Assembly (NCBI GenBank): GCA_003161575.1
Contig: PMOE01000093.1
Span: 109,606 to 152,949, forward strand
From: Acidimicrobiaceae bacterium
GTDB lineage: Bacteria; Actinomycetota; Acidimicrobiia; Acidimicrobiales; RAAP-2
Length of the DNA: 43,344 bases
Reading direction: 5' to 3'
Positions within the stretch are counted from its first letter, which is position 1. The number at the start of each line of letters is the position of its first letter. Under the pieces are notes generated by a model, which saw only the letters and a list, made by a program, of their open reading frames with translations, ran no database searches and was not told the DNA's origin. Position numbers and translations under genes: made by a program. This document shows positions 1 to 7,494 of this stretch, in pieces.

Positions 1-1
1 C

Positions 2-388
2 GAGGGTCCGGCCCGCAGCCATGTGCTGACCCGCACCGACCTCGTCCGCTACGCCGGGGCCTCGGGGGACTACAACCCGATGCACCACGACGAGGTGAAG
101 GCCAAGGCAGGCGGCCAGCCGAGCGTGTTCGGGCATGGCATGTTCTCGATGGGCCTATTGGGTTCGGCCATCGAGGACTACGTCGGCGTCGCCAACCTGA
201 CGCGCTACAAGGTCCGCTTCGCCAAGCAGACGTGGCCCGACGAGGAGCTGACCACCAAGGTGCAGGTCACGGCCAAGCGCACCGAGGGTGGCCAGAACCT
301 GGTTGACCTCGACGTCCGGTTGGTCAACGGGGCCGGCGAGGAGAAGCTGATCGGCGAGGCCACCGCCGCCCTCGCCTCCAAGGTCTGA
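2..388 (+). CDS. MaoC-like (hotdog) dehydratase, 5' partial
   Basis: The reading frame is open from the first base of the window, so the true start lies upstream; the GTG at 23 is probably internal. The visible 128 or so residues contain the MaoC/R-hydratase signature: a segment like LVRYAGASGDYNPMHHDE, with the Asp and His that activate water in (R)-specific enoyl-CoA hydratases, followed by the FGHGMFSMGLLG helix. Members of this family hydrate trans-2-enoyl-CoA or act as the HadB-type subunit of mycolic/fatty acid dehydration. It ends 25 bases before the VOC gene on the same strand and may share its transcript. The exact substrate cannot be read from the sequence. Confidence 0.85.
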   Translation, partial: EGPARSHVLTRTDLVRYAGASGDYNPMHHDEVKAKAGGQPSVFGHGMFSMGLLGSAIEDYVGVANLTRYKVRFAKQTWPDEELTTKVQVTAKRTEGGQNLVDLDVRLVNGAGEEKLIGEATAALASKV

Positions 389-413
389 CGCCGACTCGGG
401 CCCGGGCGGCGCC

Positions 414-827
414 ATGACCGTCACGGGGCTGGCCAACCTGGCCATCAAGGTCGCCGACCTTGATGGCGCGATCTCGTTCTACGAACGCTCCGGGGCCACC
501 GTTCGTGACCGCATGGACTGGGGTGGCGGCGAGCGGGTCGACGTATTCTTGGGGCCGGTCATGCTCACCCTTTTCACCCGGGCTCTCTACGAGGACGCGG
601 TCGAGCTCCCCGCCGAGGGCTTCTTGCACCCCGCCTTGTTCACCGATGATCTCGACGCCGAGCTGACCGGCCACACCGTCGTCTGGGGCCCCGCCGAGGT
701 GTCGGGGCCATTTGGGCGCCGGCGTATCGCCTTTGTCGAAGCACCCGGGGCCATCCGGCTCGAGTTCATGGAGCAGCTAGAAGACCCCCCCGAACCCGAC
801 GGACCAGAGGTTCTGGGGCCACCGTGA
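414..827 (+). CDS. VOC (glyoxalase/bleomycin-resistance) family protein
   Basis: The 137-aa protein opens with the typical VOC first strand and helix (GLANLAIKVADLDGAISFYE). It has a second half-module around residues 70-120 ending in an IRLEFMEQ strand, where VOC proteins place a metal-binding Glu. The length matches a single-domain VOC protein built from two beta-alpha-beta-beta-beta units. The family includes glyoxalase I, dioxygenases and methylmalonyl-CoA epimerase, and nothing here points to one reaction. The last four bases (GTGA) are shared with the next gene, so the two are translationally coupled. The C-terminal PPEPDGPEVLGPP tail is probably disordered. Confidence 0.85.
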   Translation: MTVTGLANLAIKVADLDGAISFYERSGATVRDRMDWGGGERVDVFLGPVMLTLFTRALYEDAVELPAEGFLHPALFTDDLDAELTGHTVVWGPAEVSGPFGRRRIAFVEAPGAIRLEFMEQLEDPPEPDGPEVLGPP

Positions 828-1648
828 GCCCCGACCGGATCGACCTGCTGCTCGCTGACGTCGACGGGACCTTGGTCACCCAGGACAAGATCCTGACCGA
901 TCGGGCGGTCGCCGCGGTCGCCCGTTTGGGTCAGGCCGGGATCCTCTTCGCCGTGACCAGCGGCCGCCCGCCCCGGGGCATGTCGATGCTGATCGAGCCG
1001 CTCCACCTCACGACACCAATCTCGGCCTTCAACGGCGGGTTGATCGTGGCGCCGGACATGACGGTGATCGAGCAGAAAGAGATCGCAGAAGGCCTGGTCG
1101 CCCCGACGCTCCGCCTGATGAGCGACGCCGGCCTCGGGACCTGGCTCTACCGCGGCGCGGACTGGTATGTGTTGGACGCAGCGGCCCCCCACGTGGCTCG
1201 GGAGGCCTGGACCGTCAAGTTCGAGCCGACGGTCGTGGCCGACTTCGATGGCCTCCACCGCGGCGTCGCCAAGATCGTCGGGGTCAGTGACGATCACGAT
1301 GCGGTGGACCGGGCCACTCATGCCGCCACCGCTCAGTTGGGCGACAAGGTCACCGCGGCCCAGTCCCAGCCCTACTACCTCGACGTCACCCACCCCGACG
1401 CCAACAAGGGCAACGTTGTGGCCTTCTTATCCAAGCACCTCGCCATCGCGACCGAGCAGATCGCCACCATTGGTGACATGCCCAATGACGTCGCGATGTT
1501 CAAAAAATCGGGCCTCAGCATCGCCATGGGCAACGCGTCCGCTGAAGTCCGCTCGCAAGCCCACGCGGTGACAACGAGCAACGAGGAGGAGGGGTTCGCC
1601 AAGGCGGTCGAGCGCGTCCTCTTGGGCCCTGAGCAGTCCGGTCCGTGA
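824..1648 (+). CDS. Cof-type HAD-superfamily phosphatase (HAD-IIB)
   Basis: The 274-aa protein has all four HAD motifs: DVDGTLV near the N-terminus (nucleophile and acid Asp), TSGRP (motif II), a Lys in the PDANKGNVV segment (motif III) and GDMPNDVAMF (motif IV, Mg2+ Asp residues). A C2-type cap lies between motifs II and III, as in Cof/YidA phosphatases acting on sugar phosphates, FMN/PLP or similar small phosphoesters. It starts at a GTG that overlaps the VOC stop codon (GTGA), indicating coupled translation. The substrate cannot be assigned. Confidence 0.9.
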   Translation: MSPDRIDLLLADVDGTLVTQDKILTDRAVAAVARLGQAGILFAVTSGRPPRGMSMLIEPLHLTTPISAFNGGLIVAPDMTVIEQKEIAEGLVAPTLRLMSDAGLGTWLYRGADWYVLDAAAPHVAREAWTVKFEPTVVADFDGLHRGVAKIVGVSDDHDAVDRATHAATAQLGDKVTAAQSQPYYLDVTHPDANKGNVVAFLSKHLAIATEQIATIGDMPNDVAMFKKSGLSIAMGNASAEVRSQAHAVTTSNEEEGFAKAVERVLLGPEQSGP

Positions 1649-1769
1649 CGGCATCGAGGCCGAAGTGGATCCGATGTCGTTCGGTCGTGCTGGCATCGAG
1701 ATCACTACTGTCAGTTGTCTGAGCGAGCCACTCGGCGACGCCCGGGCGGCGGGGTGAAAGAGTAGGAAC

Positions 1770-2276
1770 GTGGGTGCACCCGATGTGGGTCCGATCGTGA
1801 CGGCCCGGCTGTCCCTCCAACCGTTCACCAGCGCCCAGGCGTGCGATGTCCTGTCGGGGGCTCGTCGGCCCGAGTGGGCGGAGGGGTACCCGACCCCTGG
1901 TGACGTCGAGGTCGCCACCTGGGTGTCGAACCCGAGATTCGGATCCCCTGACGCCCGCTTCGGTCCCCGCACCATCGTGGTGCGCGTCCCCGGCCTGTGT
2001 ATCGGAGGGATTGGATTCCACGGAGTGCCCCGTGAGGACGGCACCGTCGAGATCGGTTACGGCATCGCTGAGGAATGGCGGGGCCAGGGGCTCGGCTCCG
2101 AGGCCATCGCGGCCTTCGTCGCCCATGCATGGTCGCTTCCGGGAGTGCAACGGGTCATTGCCACTACCGAGGAAGACAACACGGCCTCCGTGCACGCCCT
2201 GTTGGGTGCCGGTCTCGTCCCGACCCCGCTCGGCGGAGGCTCGCTGCGTTTCTTGTGCGAAGCGCCGGTCGGCTGA
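1770..2276 (+). CDS. GNAT-family N-acetyltransferase (RimJ/RimL-like)
   Basis: The 168-aa protein begins with a TARLSLQPFT strand typical of RimJ/RimL-like GNATs. It carries the acetyl-CoA-binding motif A (IGYGIAEEWRGQGLGSEAI, core RGQGLG), followed by a motif B helix with NTASVHALLGAGL. Such enzymes acetylate protein N-termini, antibiotics or small amines; the target is unknown. The GTG start at 1770 follows an AGGA stretch. The preceding 121 bases (1649-1769) hold no gene that I can support. Confidence 0.85.
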   Translation: MGAPDVGPIVTARLSLQPFTSAQACDVLSGARRPEWAEGYPTPGDVEVATWVSNPRFGSPDARFGPRTIVVRVPGLCIGGIGFHGVPREDGTVEIGYGIAEEWRGQGLGSEAIAAFVAHAWSLPGVQRVIATTEEDNTASVHALLGAGLVPTPLGGGSLRFLCEAPVG

Positions 2277-2385
2277 AGCCGACCTCGTTCCGGCGCCGGT
2301 GGCCCCGGCGTGGGTAGTCGGCCGAGTACGAGCCCGGGTCACCGTCGGGTCTGCCGTCGCCGCAAAATCCCAGGCGCCGGCGAGC

Positions 2386-3201
2386 TCAGTCCTGTAGAGC
2401 GGGGTGGCGCGAGGTCATGAACCCCAAAATGAGTGAGCGGGGGGCGAGGTAGCCCGCGGCCGCACCGATCTTGTTGGCCGCCCCGGGGATGACGACGGCC
2501 TTATTCCGATCCATACCGTCGACCGCGGACCTGGCGACCTCGCTGGCCGACACCCACATGATCTTGGGCAGCGCAGCCGCCGCCTCCTCGTCGCTTATCC
2601 CGGCGGCCTCCCCGAAGCCGGTGTCAACGGGACCCGGGCACAGCGCGGTGACCGAGATCTTTTTGGCCTTGAGCTCGGCCCGCAGGGCATGGGTGTAGGA
2701 AAGCACGAACGCCTTGGAAGCGCCGTACCCCGCTTGCCCGGGTAGGGGCTGGAAGGCTGCGGTCGACGCGGTGTTGAGGATGGCCCCCCGGCCCCGCTCG
2801 ACCATGCCGGGCACGAAGATCGTGCAGAGATCCACCACCGCTTCGACGTCGGTGCGGATCATGGCCAGCTCTTTCAGCCGGTCGCCCTTGGCCACCGGGC
2901 CCATCGTGGTCAACCCGGCGTTGTTCACCAGTACGTCGACGGCGAGCCCTTTGGTCTCGAGCGCCGGAGCGAGGGCCGTTCTCGAGTCTTCGTCGGTCAG
3001 GTCGCAGACGATGACCTCGCTGCGGATGCGATGGCTGGCCGAGAGCTCGTTGGCCAGCTCCACCAGTTTTTTCTTGCGCCGGGCGACGAGGGTGACGCCG
3101 TGCCCGCGGCGGGCGAGCTGGCGGGCGATCTCGGTGCCGATACCCGAGGAGGCACCGGTCACAAGACATGTGGAATCGGGGCCGGGAGACGGGAGTGCCA
3201 T
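2386..3201 (-). CDS. Short-chain dehydrogenase/reductase (SDR)
   Basis: This 271-aa classical SDR has the cofactor loop TGASSGIG at residues 15-22, NNAG at 93-96, Ser146 in NTAST, and the catalytic pair Tyr159/Lys163 (YGASK). The ARRKKK segment after strand 2 suggests NADP(H) preference. The C-terminal extension after the substrate loop (PGAANKIGAAAGYLAPRSLI) resembles actinobacterial SDRs annotated as DltE-like or fatty-acyl reductases. The ATG at 3201 is preceded six bases away by TACGAT, so the message may be leaderless. It converges with the GNAT gene and is separated from it by about 110 bases. Confidence 0.9.
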   Translation of the reverse strand: MALPSPGPDSTCLVTGASSGIGTEIARQLARRGHGVTLVARRKKKLVELANELSASHRIRSEVIVCDLTDEDSRTALAPALETKGLAVDVLVNNAGLTTMGPVAKGDRLKELAMIRTDVEAVVDLCTIFVPGMVERGRGAILNTASTAAFQPLPGQAGYGASKAFVLSYTHALRAELKAKKISVTALCPGPVDTGFGEAAGISDEEAAAALPKIMWVSASEVARSAVDGMDRNKAVVIPGAANKIGAAAGYLAPRSLILGFMTSRHPALQD

Positions 3202-3207
3202 GGCCCC

Positions 3208-3213
3208 ATCGTA
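3208..3213 (-). promoter_or_regulatory. Putative -10 box TACGAT (leaderless SDR gene)
   Basis: TACGAT reads on the minus strand and is separated by GGGGCC from the ATG at 3201. This spacing puts the transcription start at or next to the A of the start codon. A GGAACG hexamer lies about 17 bases further upstream. This is inferred from pattern only. Confidence 0.5.
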
Positions 3214-3530
3214 GGGGTCGCGTTGATCGACGTTCCTCGAGGTCGGTGATCATTTGGCCGTCGCCCGATCCCACTGGCTGGGCGTTCGCGTATGCCCTGT
3301 TCACGGGCCTTGTGTTCGGGGGTGAAAGAGGGAGAATGGCAGAAGATGAAAAGGACAGATGAGGGTCTGATGATCCCCAATGTCTGAGAGAGGAAGGAGC
3401 TTGGCGTGCACTCGACAAGTTCGACCGAGGAGGCTGGTCCACCCCGCTAGCGACACGCCGCCGGCAGCAGGGGCGGCGATGTCCTAACTGAGTGCTCGAA
3501 CGGCCCGGCGCATGTCACCGGCCGTAGTGG

Positions 3531-3566
3531 TTCCGGCCCTTCTGGCCCTTCCGGCCCTGCCGGCCA
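3531..3566. repeat. Short tandem repeat, about 4 x 9 bp (TTCCGGCCC type)
   Basis: Units TTCCGGCCC, TTCTGGCCC, TTCCGGCCC and TGCCGGCCA follow each other without gaps in the intergenic region. Similar 9-bp arrays occur at 6402-6428 and 18041-18067, also between genes. Confidence 0.7.
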
Positions 3567-3638
3567 ACCGACGACGCGGCCCCGCATTTGAGCGACCGGT
3601 GCGCTGGACGGGTACTCACATGACTCACAGCAGCACTC

Positions 3639-3667
3639 ATGGAGCCGGCCTCTTGGGCCGGCTCCAT
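3639..3667. terminator. Perfect 12-bp inverted repeat, hairpin or operator
   Basis: ATGGAGCCGGCC and its exact reverse complement GGCCGGCTCCAT are separated by TCTTG. No T-tract follows, so it may be a factor-assisted terminator, the end of a small transcript, or a protein-binding palindrome about 65 bases upstream of the LON-domain gene. Its function is not determined. Confidence 0.45.
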
Positions 3668-3718
3668 GCGCGAGTGGGTCGCCGGGCTGGGGTGCGGTCC
3701 GCGGGCCCGGTCTTCGTG

Positions 3719-3725
3719 TAACAGT
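3719..3725 (+). promoter_or_regulatory. Putative -10 box TAACAGT upstream of LON-domain gene
   Basis: TAACAGT ends seven bases before the GTG at 3733, the spacing seen at other likely leaderless genes in this window. The match to TANNNT is imperfect (seven bases instead of six), so it is weaker than the others. Confidence 0.35.
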
Positions 3726-3732
3726 CTCGAGC

Positions 3733-4368
3733 GTGCGAGCCGGCCCCACCAACATGGCCATGTTCCCGTTGTCGACCGTGCTGTTCCCCGACACCGAACT
3801 CGCCCTCCAGGTCTTTGAGCCGCGTTACCAATCGTTGACCGAGGACTGCCTGGCGGGATCGGGCGAGTTCGGCGTGGTGCTGATCGCCCGCGGGAGCGAA
3901 GTGGGCGGGGGCGACCAGCGGGTCGGCGTCGGGACCGTGGCCCACATCGAGCAGGCGTCGCCCCATGGCGCGGGACGCTGGACGCTCGTGACCAAAGGCA
4001 CCCGCCGGATCCGGGTCACGAAGTGGCTGGCCGACGACCCGTACCCGTTGGCAACCGTCGAAGATCTCCCGGGGGTGGCATCGGGTGGGGACGAGGCCGC
4101 CGTCGGCCGTGCGCTCTCGGCCGTCCGCCGAACCCGCGGTCTTTTGTCCGAGCTCGGTCGGGCGCCGGCACTCCCGGGTGCCTTCGAGCTGGGCGACGGT
4201 CTGGACGCCGCGGCGTGGCGGTTGTGCGCGCTGGCCCCGCTGAGCGTGTTCGACCGCCAGGCCCTGCTCGAAGTCGGTGACCCAACGGCCCGCCTCGACG
4301 AGCTGATCGGCCTGTGCGGGGCGCTCGACGAGGACCTCACCGCGTTGCTGGCTGAGGGGCTGTCGTGA
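3733..4368 (+). CDS. LON substrate-binding domain protein (stand-alone)
   Basis: This 211-aa protein corresponds to the N-terminal substrate-binding domain of Lon protease, without ATPase or protease domains. It begins MAMFPLSTVLFPDTELALQVFEPRYQ, the hallmark PLFPL..VLFPG..LPL.IFEPRY pattern, followed by the beta-rich PUA-like fold (EFGVVLI, VGTVAHIEQ, WTLVTKGTRRIRV) and a helical second half. Actinobacteria commonly carry such small LON-domain proteins of unknown role. GTG at 3733 was chosen because a TAACAGT box lies seven bases upstream; ATGs at 3754 and 3760 are alternatives that begin at the conserved domain. Confidence 0.85.
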   Translation: MRAGPTNMAMFPLSTVLFPDTELALQVFEPRYQSLTEDCLAGSGEFGVVLIARGSEVGGGDQRVGVGTVAHIEQASPHGAGRWTLVTKGTRRIRVTKWLADDPYPLATVEDLPGVASGGDEAAVGRALSAVRRTRGLLSELGRAPALPGAFELGDGLDAAAWRLCALAPLSVFDRQALLEVGDPTARLDELIGLCGALDEDLTALLAEGLS

Positions 4369-4384
4369 ACCTTCGGCTCCGCCT

Positions 4385-5275
4385 TCAGGCCAGCCCGGCG
4401 GTCACGGCGGCGGCGAAGCGCTTCGGGGATTCGATCATCGGGTAGTGACCGACGTGATCGAGGATGGCCAGCGGGGCGTCGGGGCGCACCTCGTGGAGTC
4501 GGTGGGCCATTCCGACAACGGCGATCGGGTCATCTTCGCCCCAGACCACGGCGAGCGGGGAAGGGTGACTCTCGATGGCGCCGGTGAAGCGCCGTTCGTT
4601 GCGGCGACGTTCTTCGATGTAGCGGATGGTGCGAGGCAAGAGCAGGTGCCCTTGGTGGACGGCAACCAGCTCGCTCATGGCGGACAGGTCGGCGTCGCCC
4701 ACGGGAGCTCCCGGGCTGAAGGTTGCCGCCAGGCTCACCCGCAAGGCCTCCTCGTCGATCGCCGCATCGGCTGGCAGTCGCTCGTCGGGCAGGCTGAGGA
4801 GGACCTCCTGTCCAACGCTCAGGTGGGCCATCTCGATGTAGATGCTCCCGTTGGTGATCACCCGTCTTGTGACCTGTGTGCTCCAGCGACCTTCGAGTTG
4901 GCGGGCCAAGAGCTCCCCGCCGACCGAATCCCCGAGGTCGTGAGTCAGCAGCGCCACCTCGCTGAGTCCGATGTCGTCGGTGAAGGCGGCGATAACGTCG
5001 GCCTCCTTGTCGAGTGTGTATGCCACGTCGGGTTTGTCCGAGAAGCCGTACCCGAGCATGTCGACGAGCAGGACGCGCCGCTGTTGGGCGAGTTCTCCTA
5101 CCACGTGGGCAAAGTCGAAGGACGATGTCGGAAAGCCGTGGATCACGAGCAGCGGTTCGAGTTGTTCGCCCCGGGCTGCTGGGATCTCGATGCTAAAGAT
5201 CGAATGTCCGGCGAGCTCGCGGTACGTGCCGCGCGCTTCCCATGCGGCCACCTCGGGCGAGCGTCGATCCCTCAT
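4385..5275 (-). CDS. Alpha/beta hydrolase, MEST/haloalkane-dehalogenase-like
   Basis: In this 296-aa alpha/beta hydrolase the nucleophile elbow is THDLGDSVG, with Asp113 in place of Ser. This is the arrangement of epoxide hydrolases and dehalogenases, and closest to the MEST family (HDYGD). The oxyanion-hole segment HGFPTSSFDF is at 46-55, the VDMLGYGFSDKP loop at 71-82, and the catalytic His is probably His277 in DHVGHYPMIESP. The ATG sits one base beyond the upstream oxidoreductase's stop (TGACATG), so the two genes are coupled. The substrate is unknown; hydrolysis of an epoxide or halide through an alkyl-enzyme ester is possible by analogy. Confidence 0.85.
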   Translation of the reverse strand: MRDRRSPEVAAWEARGTYRELAGHSIFSIEIPAARGEQLEPLLVIHGFPTSSFDFAHVVGELAQQRRVLLVDMLGYGFSDKPDVAYTLDKEADVIAAFTDDIGLSEVALLTHDLGDSVGGELLARQLEGRWSTQVTRRVITNGSIYIEMAHLSVGQEVLLSLPDERLPADAAIDEEALRVSLAATFSPGAPVGDADLSAMSELVAVHQGHLLLPRTIRYIEERRRNERRFTGAIESHPSPLAVVWGEDDPIAVVGMAHRLHEVRPDAPLAILDHVGHYPMIESPKRFAAAVTAGLA

Positions 5276-5276
5276 G

Positions 5277-6224
5277 TCAGGTACCGGCCAGGGCCGAGAC
5301 CACCGGGCCCAGCTCCTCCCAGCAGTCGGCCTCCACCGAGAAGTAGGAGATCTGGTACTCGGCCCGGCGCCACAAAAGCTCCTCTTTCATCTGCTCGAGC
5401 GTTCCGATGAGGGCCACGGGGACATGGGCGGCGTCGGCGGGCTCTAGACCGAAGTGTGGTGCCATGGCGTCGAGAATCTTGTCCCGCTCATCGGTGATCA
5501 TGGCGAAGCCGATCAGGGTGTTGAGCTCAATCTCGTCGAACCGGTCGCCGGCGGCCTCTTTCACCCATCCGATCTTGGTCCGGGTCGACTCCGGGCTGGC
5601 GTTTGGTGCGGTTTCAGGACCCCCGGTCCCGGCCCGCAGGTCGACATTGATGCTCACGATCTCCGCCTCGCGAGCTGCGATAGAAAGCACCCGTCGTCCG
5701 CCGCCCCCGATGGTGAGCGGAGGGCGGGGTCGCTGCACCGGTCGGGGTGACGGTGTGTGCTCGCTGATTGTGTAGTGGGTGCCACTAAACGAATACGGGC
5801 CGTCGGCCTCGAGCAGCCCCTTGATGACCGTGACCCCCTCGGCGAACCGATCCACTCGAACCCCGGGCGGGTCGTAGGGGATGCCGGACTGCTGGTAGTC
5901 GTCTCGCATCCAGCCCGCCCCAAGACTCAGTTCGAGCCTGCCGTCGGAGAGCAGATCGACGGTGGCGGCCTCCTTCGCCAGGACCAGGGGGTGGCGGTAG
6001 TCGTTGTCGAAGACCAGAGCGCCCACGCGGAGCGACTCGGTGGCATCGGCCGCCGCCATCATGGCGGCCACCGGGGCCAGCTGTTCGCCGAAGTGATCGG
6101 GCATGAGCAGCGTCGAGAAGCCGAGGTCCTCGGCCCGACGGGCCTGCTCGGCCCACGAGCGGGCGGTGCCGTCGGGGGACTTGCTCAGTTGGGCGGCGAA
6201 GCGAAAGCGTCTCGGGTTGGCCAT
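5277..6224 (-). CDS. LLM-class F420-dependent oxidoreductase
   Basis: This 315-aa protein is of the bacterial luciferase-like TIM-barrel family. It shows RFRFAAQLSKSPDG at the N-terminus, AEDLGFSTLLMPDHFG, the RVGALVFDNDYRHP strand, the LSLGAGWMRDDYQQSG loop and PPLTIGGGGRRVLSIAAREA. This is the pattern of the actinobacterial MSMEG_2516-type subfamily believed to use coenzyme F420. I chose ATG at 6224 (MANPRRFRFA); the frame stays open another 156 bases upstream but without family-like sequence. It is followed two bases later by the MEST-like hydrolase, so they are probably co-transcribed. The substrate is unknown. Confidence 0.88.
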   Translation of the reverse strand: MANPRRFRFAAQLSKSPDGTARSWAEQARRAEDLGFSTLLMPDHFGEQLAPVAAMMAAADATESLRVGALVFDNDYRHPLVLAKEAATVDLLSDGRLELSLGAGWMRDDYQQSGIPYDPPGVRVDRFAEGVTVIKGLLEADGPYSFSGTHYTISEHTPSPRPVQRPRPPLTIGGGGRRVLSIAAREAEIVSINVDLRAGTGGPETAPNASPESTRTKIGWVKEAAGDRFDEIELNTLIGFAMITDERDKILDAMAPHFGLEPADAAHVPVALIGTLEQMKEELLWRRAEYQISYFSVEADCWEELGPVVSALAGT

Positions 6225-6401
6225 GGGTCCATGGTGGCCCAACCGAAGGTCTTCGTGCTGGCTCCTGGCCGCCTCAATCGCAGCACGAGTCGCGCCAACC
6301 GCAACTCGAACGACGAAAGTGAGGGTGCTCGGGGTGCAGTTCGCCCTGCGGACACTCGGCGAAGATGCCGAGTGGTGCACGGGCGCATTGGGCCCGACCT
6401 T

Positions 6402-6428
6402 GTTGCCCGGGTTGTCCGGGTTCTCCGG
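6402..6428. repeat. Short tandem repeat, 3 x 9 bp (GTTGCCCGG type)
   Basis: GTTGCCCGG, GTTGTCCGG and GTTCTCCGG follow in tandem, with a degenerate fourth unit GTCCGACCGG. The tract lies between the LLM oxidoreductase start and the downstream end of the SDR gene. On the minus strand one frame would read Gly-X-Y, but no gene covers it. Confidence 0.65.
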
Positions 6429-6471
6429 GTCCGACCGGTTCGGCGATGCGGGTCGGGCCGCCTGCGGCTTC

Positions 6472-7377
6472 CTAGAAGAAGCTGAACTTGGGGATGCCCG
6501 AGTCGATGCCCTTGAAGAGGTCTGCCTTGGCTTCTATGAGTTCCTGCGGGCTCCACGCGTGGTCGCGGTGCACTTCCCCAATTGGGTGGAAGCCGCCCAT
6601 GGCATAGATGTTTCCGCCGAAGATCACGAAGATCTGCCCGTTGACATCGGCCGCCTCGTCGGTGACCAGAAAACCGATCAACTGGGCGATGTTCTTCGGG
6701 TCCCATTCGTCGAACCCGTCCCCCTTCTTGGAGGCCATCTCGCCGAAGAGGTTCTCGGTCATCCGGGTCCGGGCCCGGGGGGCGATGGCGTTGACCGTCA
6801 CCCCGTAGCGCTCGAGTTCGCGTGCGAGCACCCAGGTCATCGAGGCGATGCCGGCCTTGGCTGCTGAGTAATTGGCCTGCCCGGCGTTGCCGTAGAGGCC
6901 GGCCTCCGACGAGGTGTTGATGATCCGACCCGACGTGGGCTCGCCCGACTTGGACTTGTTCCGCCAGTAGACCGCTGCAAAGTGGGTCGGGGCGAAGTGG
7001 CCCTTCAGGTGGACCCGGATCACGTCGTCCCAATCCGATTCGTCCATGTTGAACGACATCTTGTCCCGCAAGATGCCGGCGTTGTTCACCAAGATGTCGA
7101 GGCCGCCGTAGCTCTCTACTGCCTGGTCGACGACGCTCTTGGCGCCGGCCCAAGTGCTTATGTCGTCACCGTTGACCGAGGCGGTTCCCCCCGCTGCGGT
7201 GATGGTGTCGACCACCTCTTGGGCCGGGCTGACGTCTCCACCTTCGCCGGTGACCGCAGCGCCGACGTCGTTCACGACGATCGTGGCCCCTTCACCGGCG
7301 AGCAGCAACGCTTCTTCGCGTCCGATGCCTCGGCCGGCGCCGGTGATGATCGCGACCTTGCCGTCAAGCAGTCCCAT
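6472..7377 (-). CDS. SDR oxidoreductase, 3-hydroxyacyl-CoA-dehydrogenase type
   Basis: The 301-aa SDR has TGAGRGIG at 12-19, NNAG at 98-101 and Tyr170/Lys174. The segments DKMSFNMDESDWD, VHLKGHFAP and SSEAGLYGNAGQANYSAAKAG are typical of the SDR half of peroxisomal multifunctional enzyme type 2 and of actinobacterial 3-hydroxyacyl-CoA or hydroxysteroid dehydrogenases. It likely oxidises a hydroxyacyl-CoA with NAD+. The ATG at 7377 is preceded by GGGAGGAACC, a clear ribosome-binding site. The C-terminal 45 residues beyond the SDR core are characteristic of this subfamily. Confidence 0.9.
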   Translation of the reverse strand: MGLLDGKVAIITGAGRGIGREEALLLAGEGATIVVNDVGAAVTGEGGDVSPAQEVVDTITAAGGTASVNGDDISTWAGAKSVVDQAVESYGGLDILVNNAGILRDKMSFNMDESDWDDVIRVHLKGHFAPTHFAAVYWRNKSKSGEPTSGRIINTSSEAGLYGNAGQANYSAAKAGIASMTWVLARELERYGVTVNAIAPRARTRMTENLFGEMASKKGDGFDEWDPKNIAQLIGFLVTDEAADVNGQIFVIFGGNIYAMGGFHPIGEVHRDHAWSPQELIEAKADLFKGIDSGIPKFSFF

Positions 7378-7494
7378 TGGTTCCTCCCTGTCGTTCACTG
7401 TCCACCCTGGCCCGGGGGCTCGAGTGGAGCACGGCTCGAAACGCCGCGTGGCCCCGGCAGCATGGCCGAAATCCCCGGCACCGGGCAAGACCGC

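Larger units (their letters stand above)
3202..3732. other. 531-base intergenic region with tandem 9-mers and a perfect hairpin
   Basis: No convincing gene lies between the divergent SDR and LON-domain genes. The region holds a GTG-started 14-codon frame at 3406-3450 behind AGGAAGGAG (peptide MHSTSSTEEAGPPR, which could be a leader peptide or chance), a tandem 9-mer tract at 3531-3566, a perfect 12-bp inverted repeat at 3639-3667, and the two promoters at its edges. The bases around 3330-3370 are A-rich compared with the rest. Confidence 0.6.

Noticed and set aside
2294..2310. Hairpin CGCCGG-TGGCC-CCGGCG between the GNAT and SDR genes as a terminator
   Set aside because: A 6-bp all-GC stem is expected often by chance at this composition and no T-tract follows.
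3531..3566. CRISPR-like or minisatellite array
   Set aside because: The units are 9 bp with no spacers; too short and irregular for a CRISPR array, so it was kept only as a short tandem repeat.
3512..3721. Plus-strand 69-codon frame in the gap before the LON-domain gene
   Set aside because: It runs through the 9-bp tandem repeats and the perfect hairpin and has no ribosome-binding site or family resemblance.
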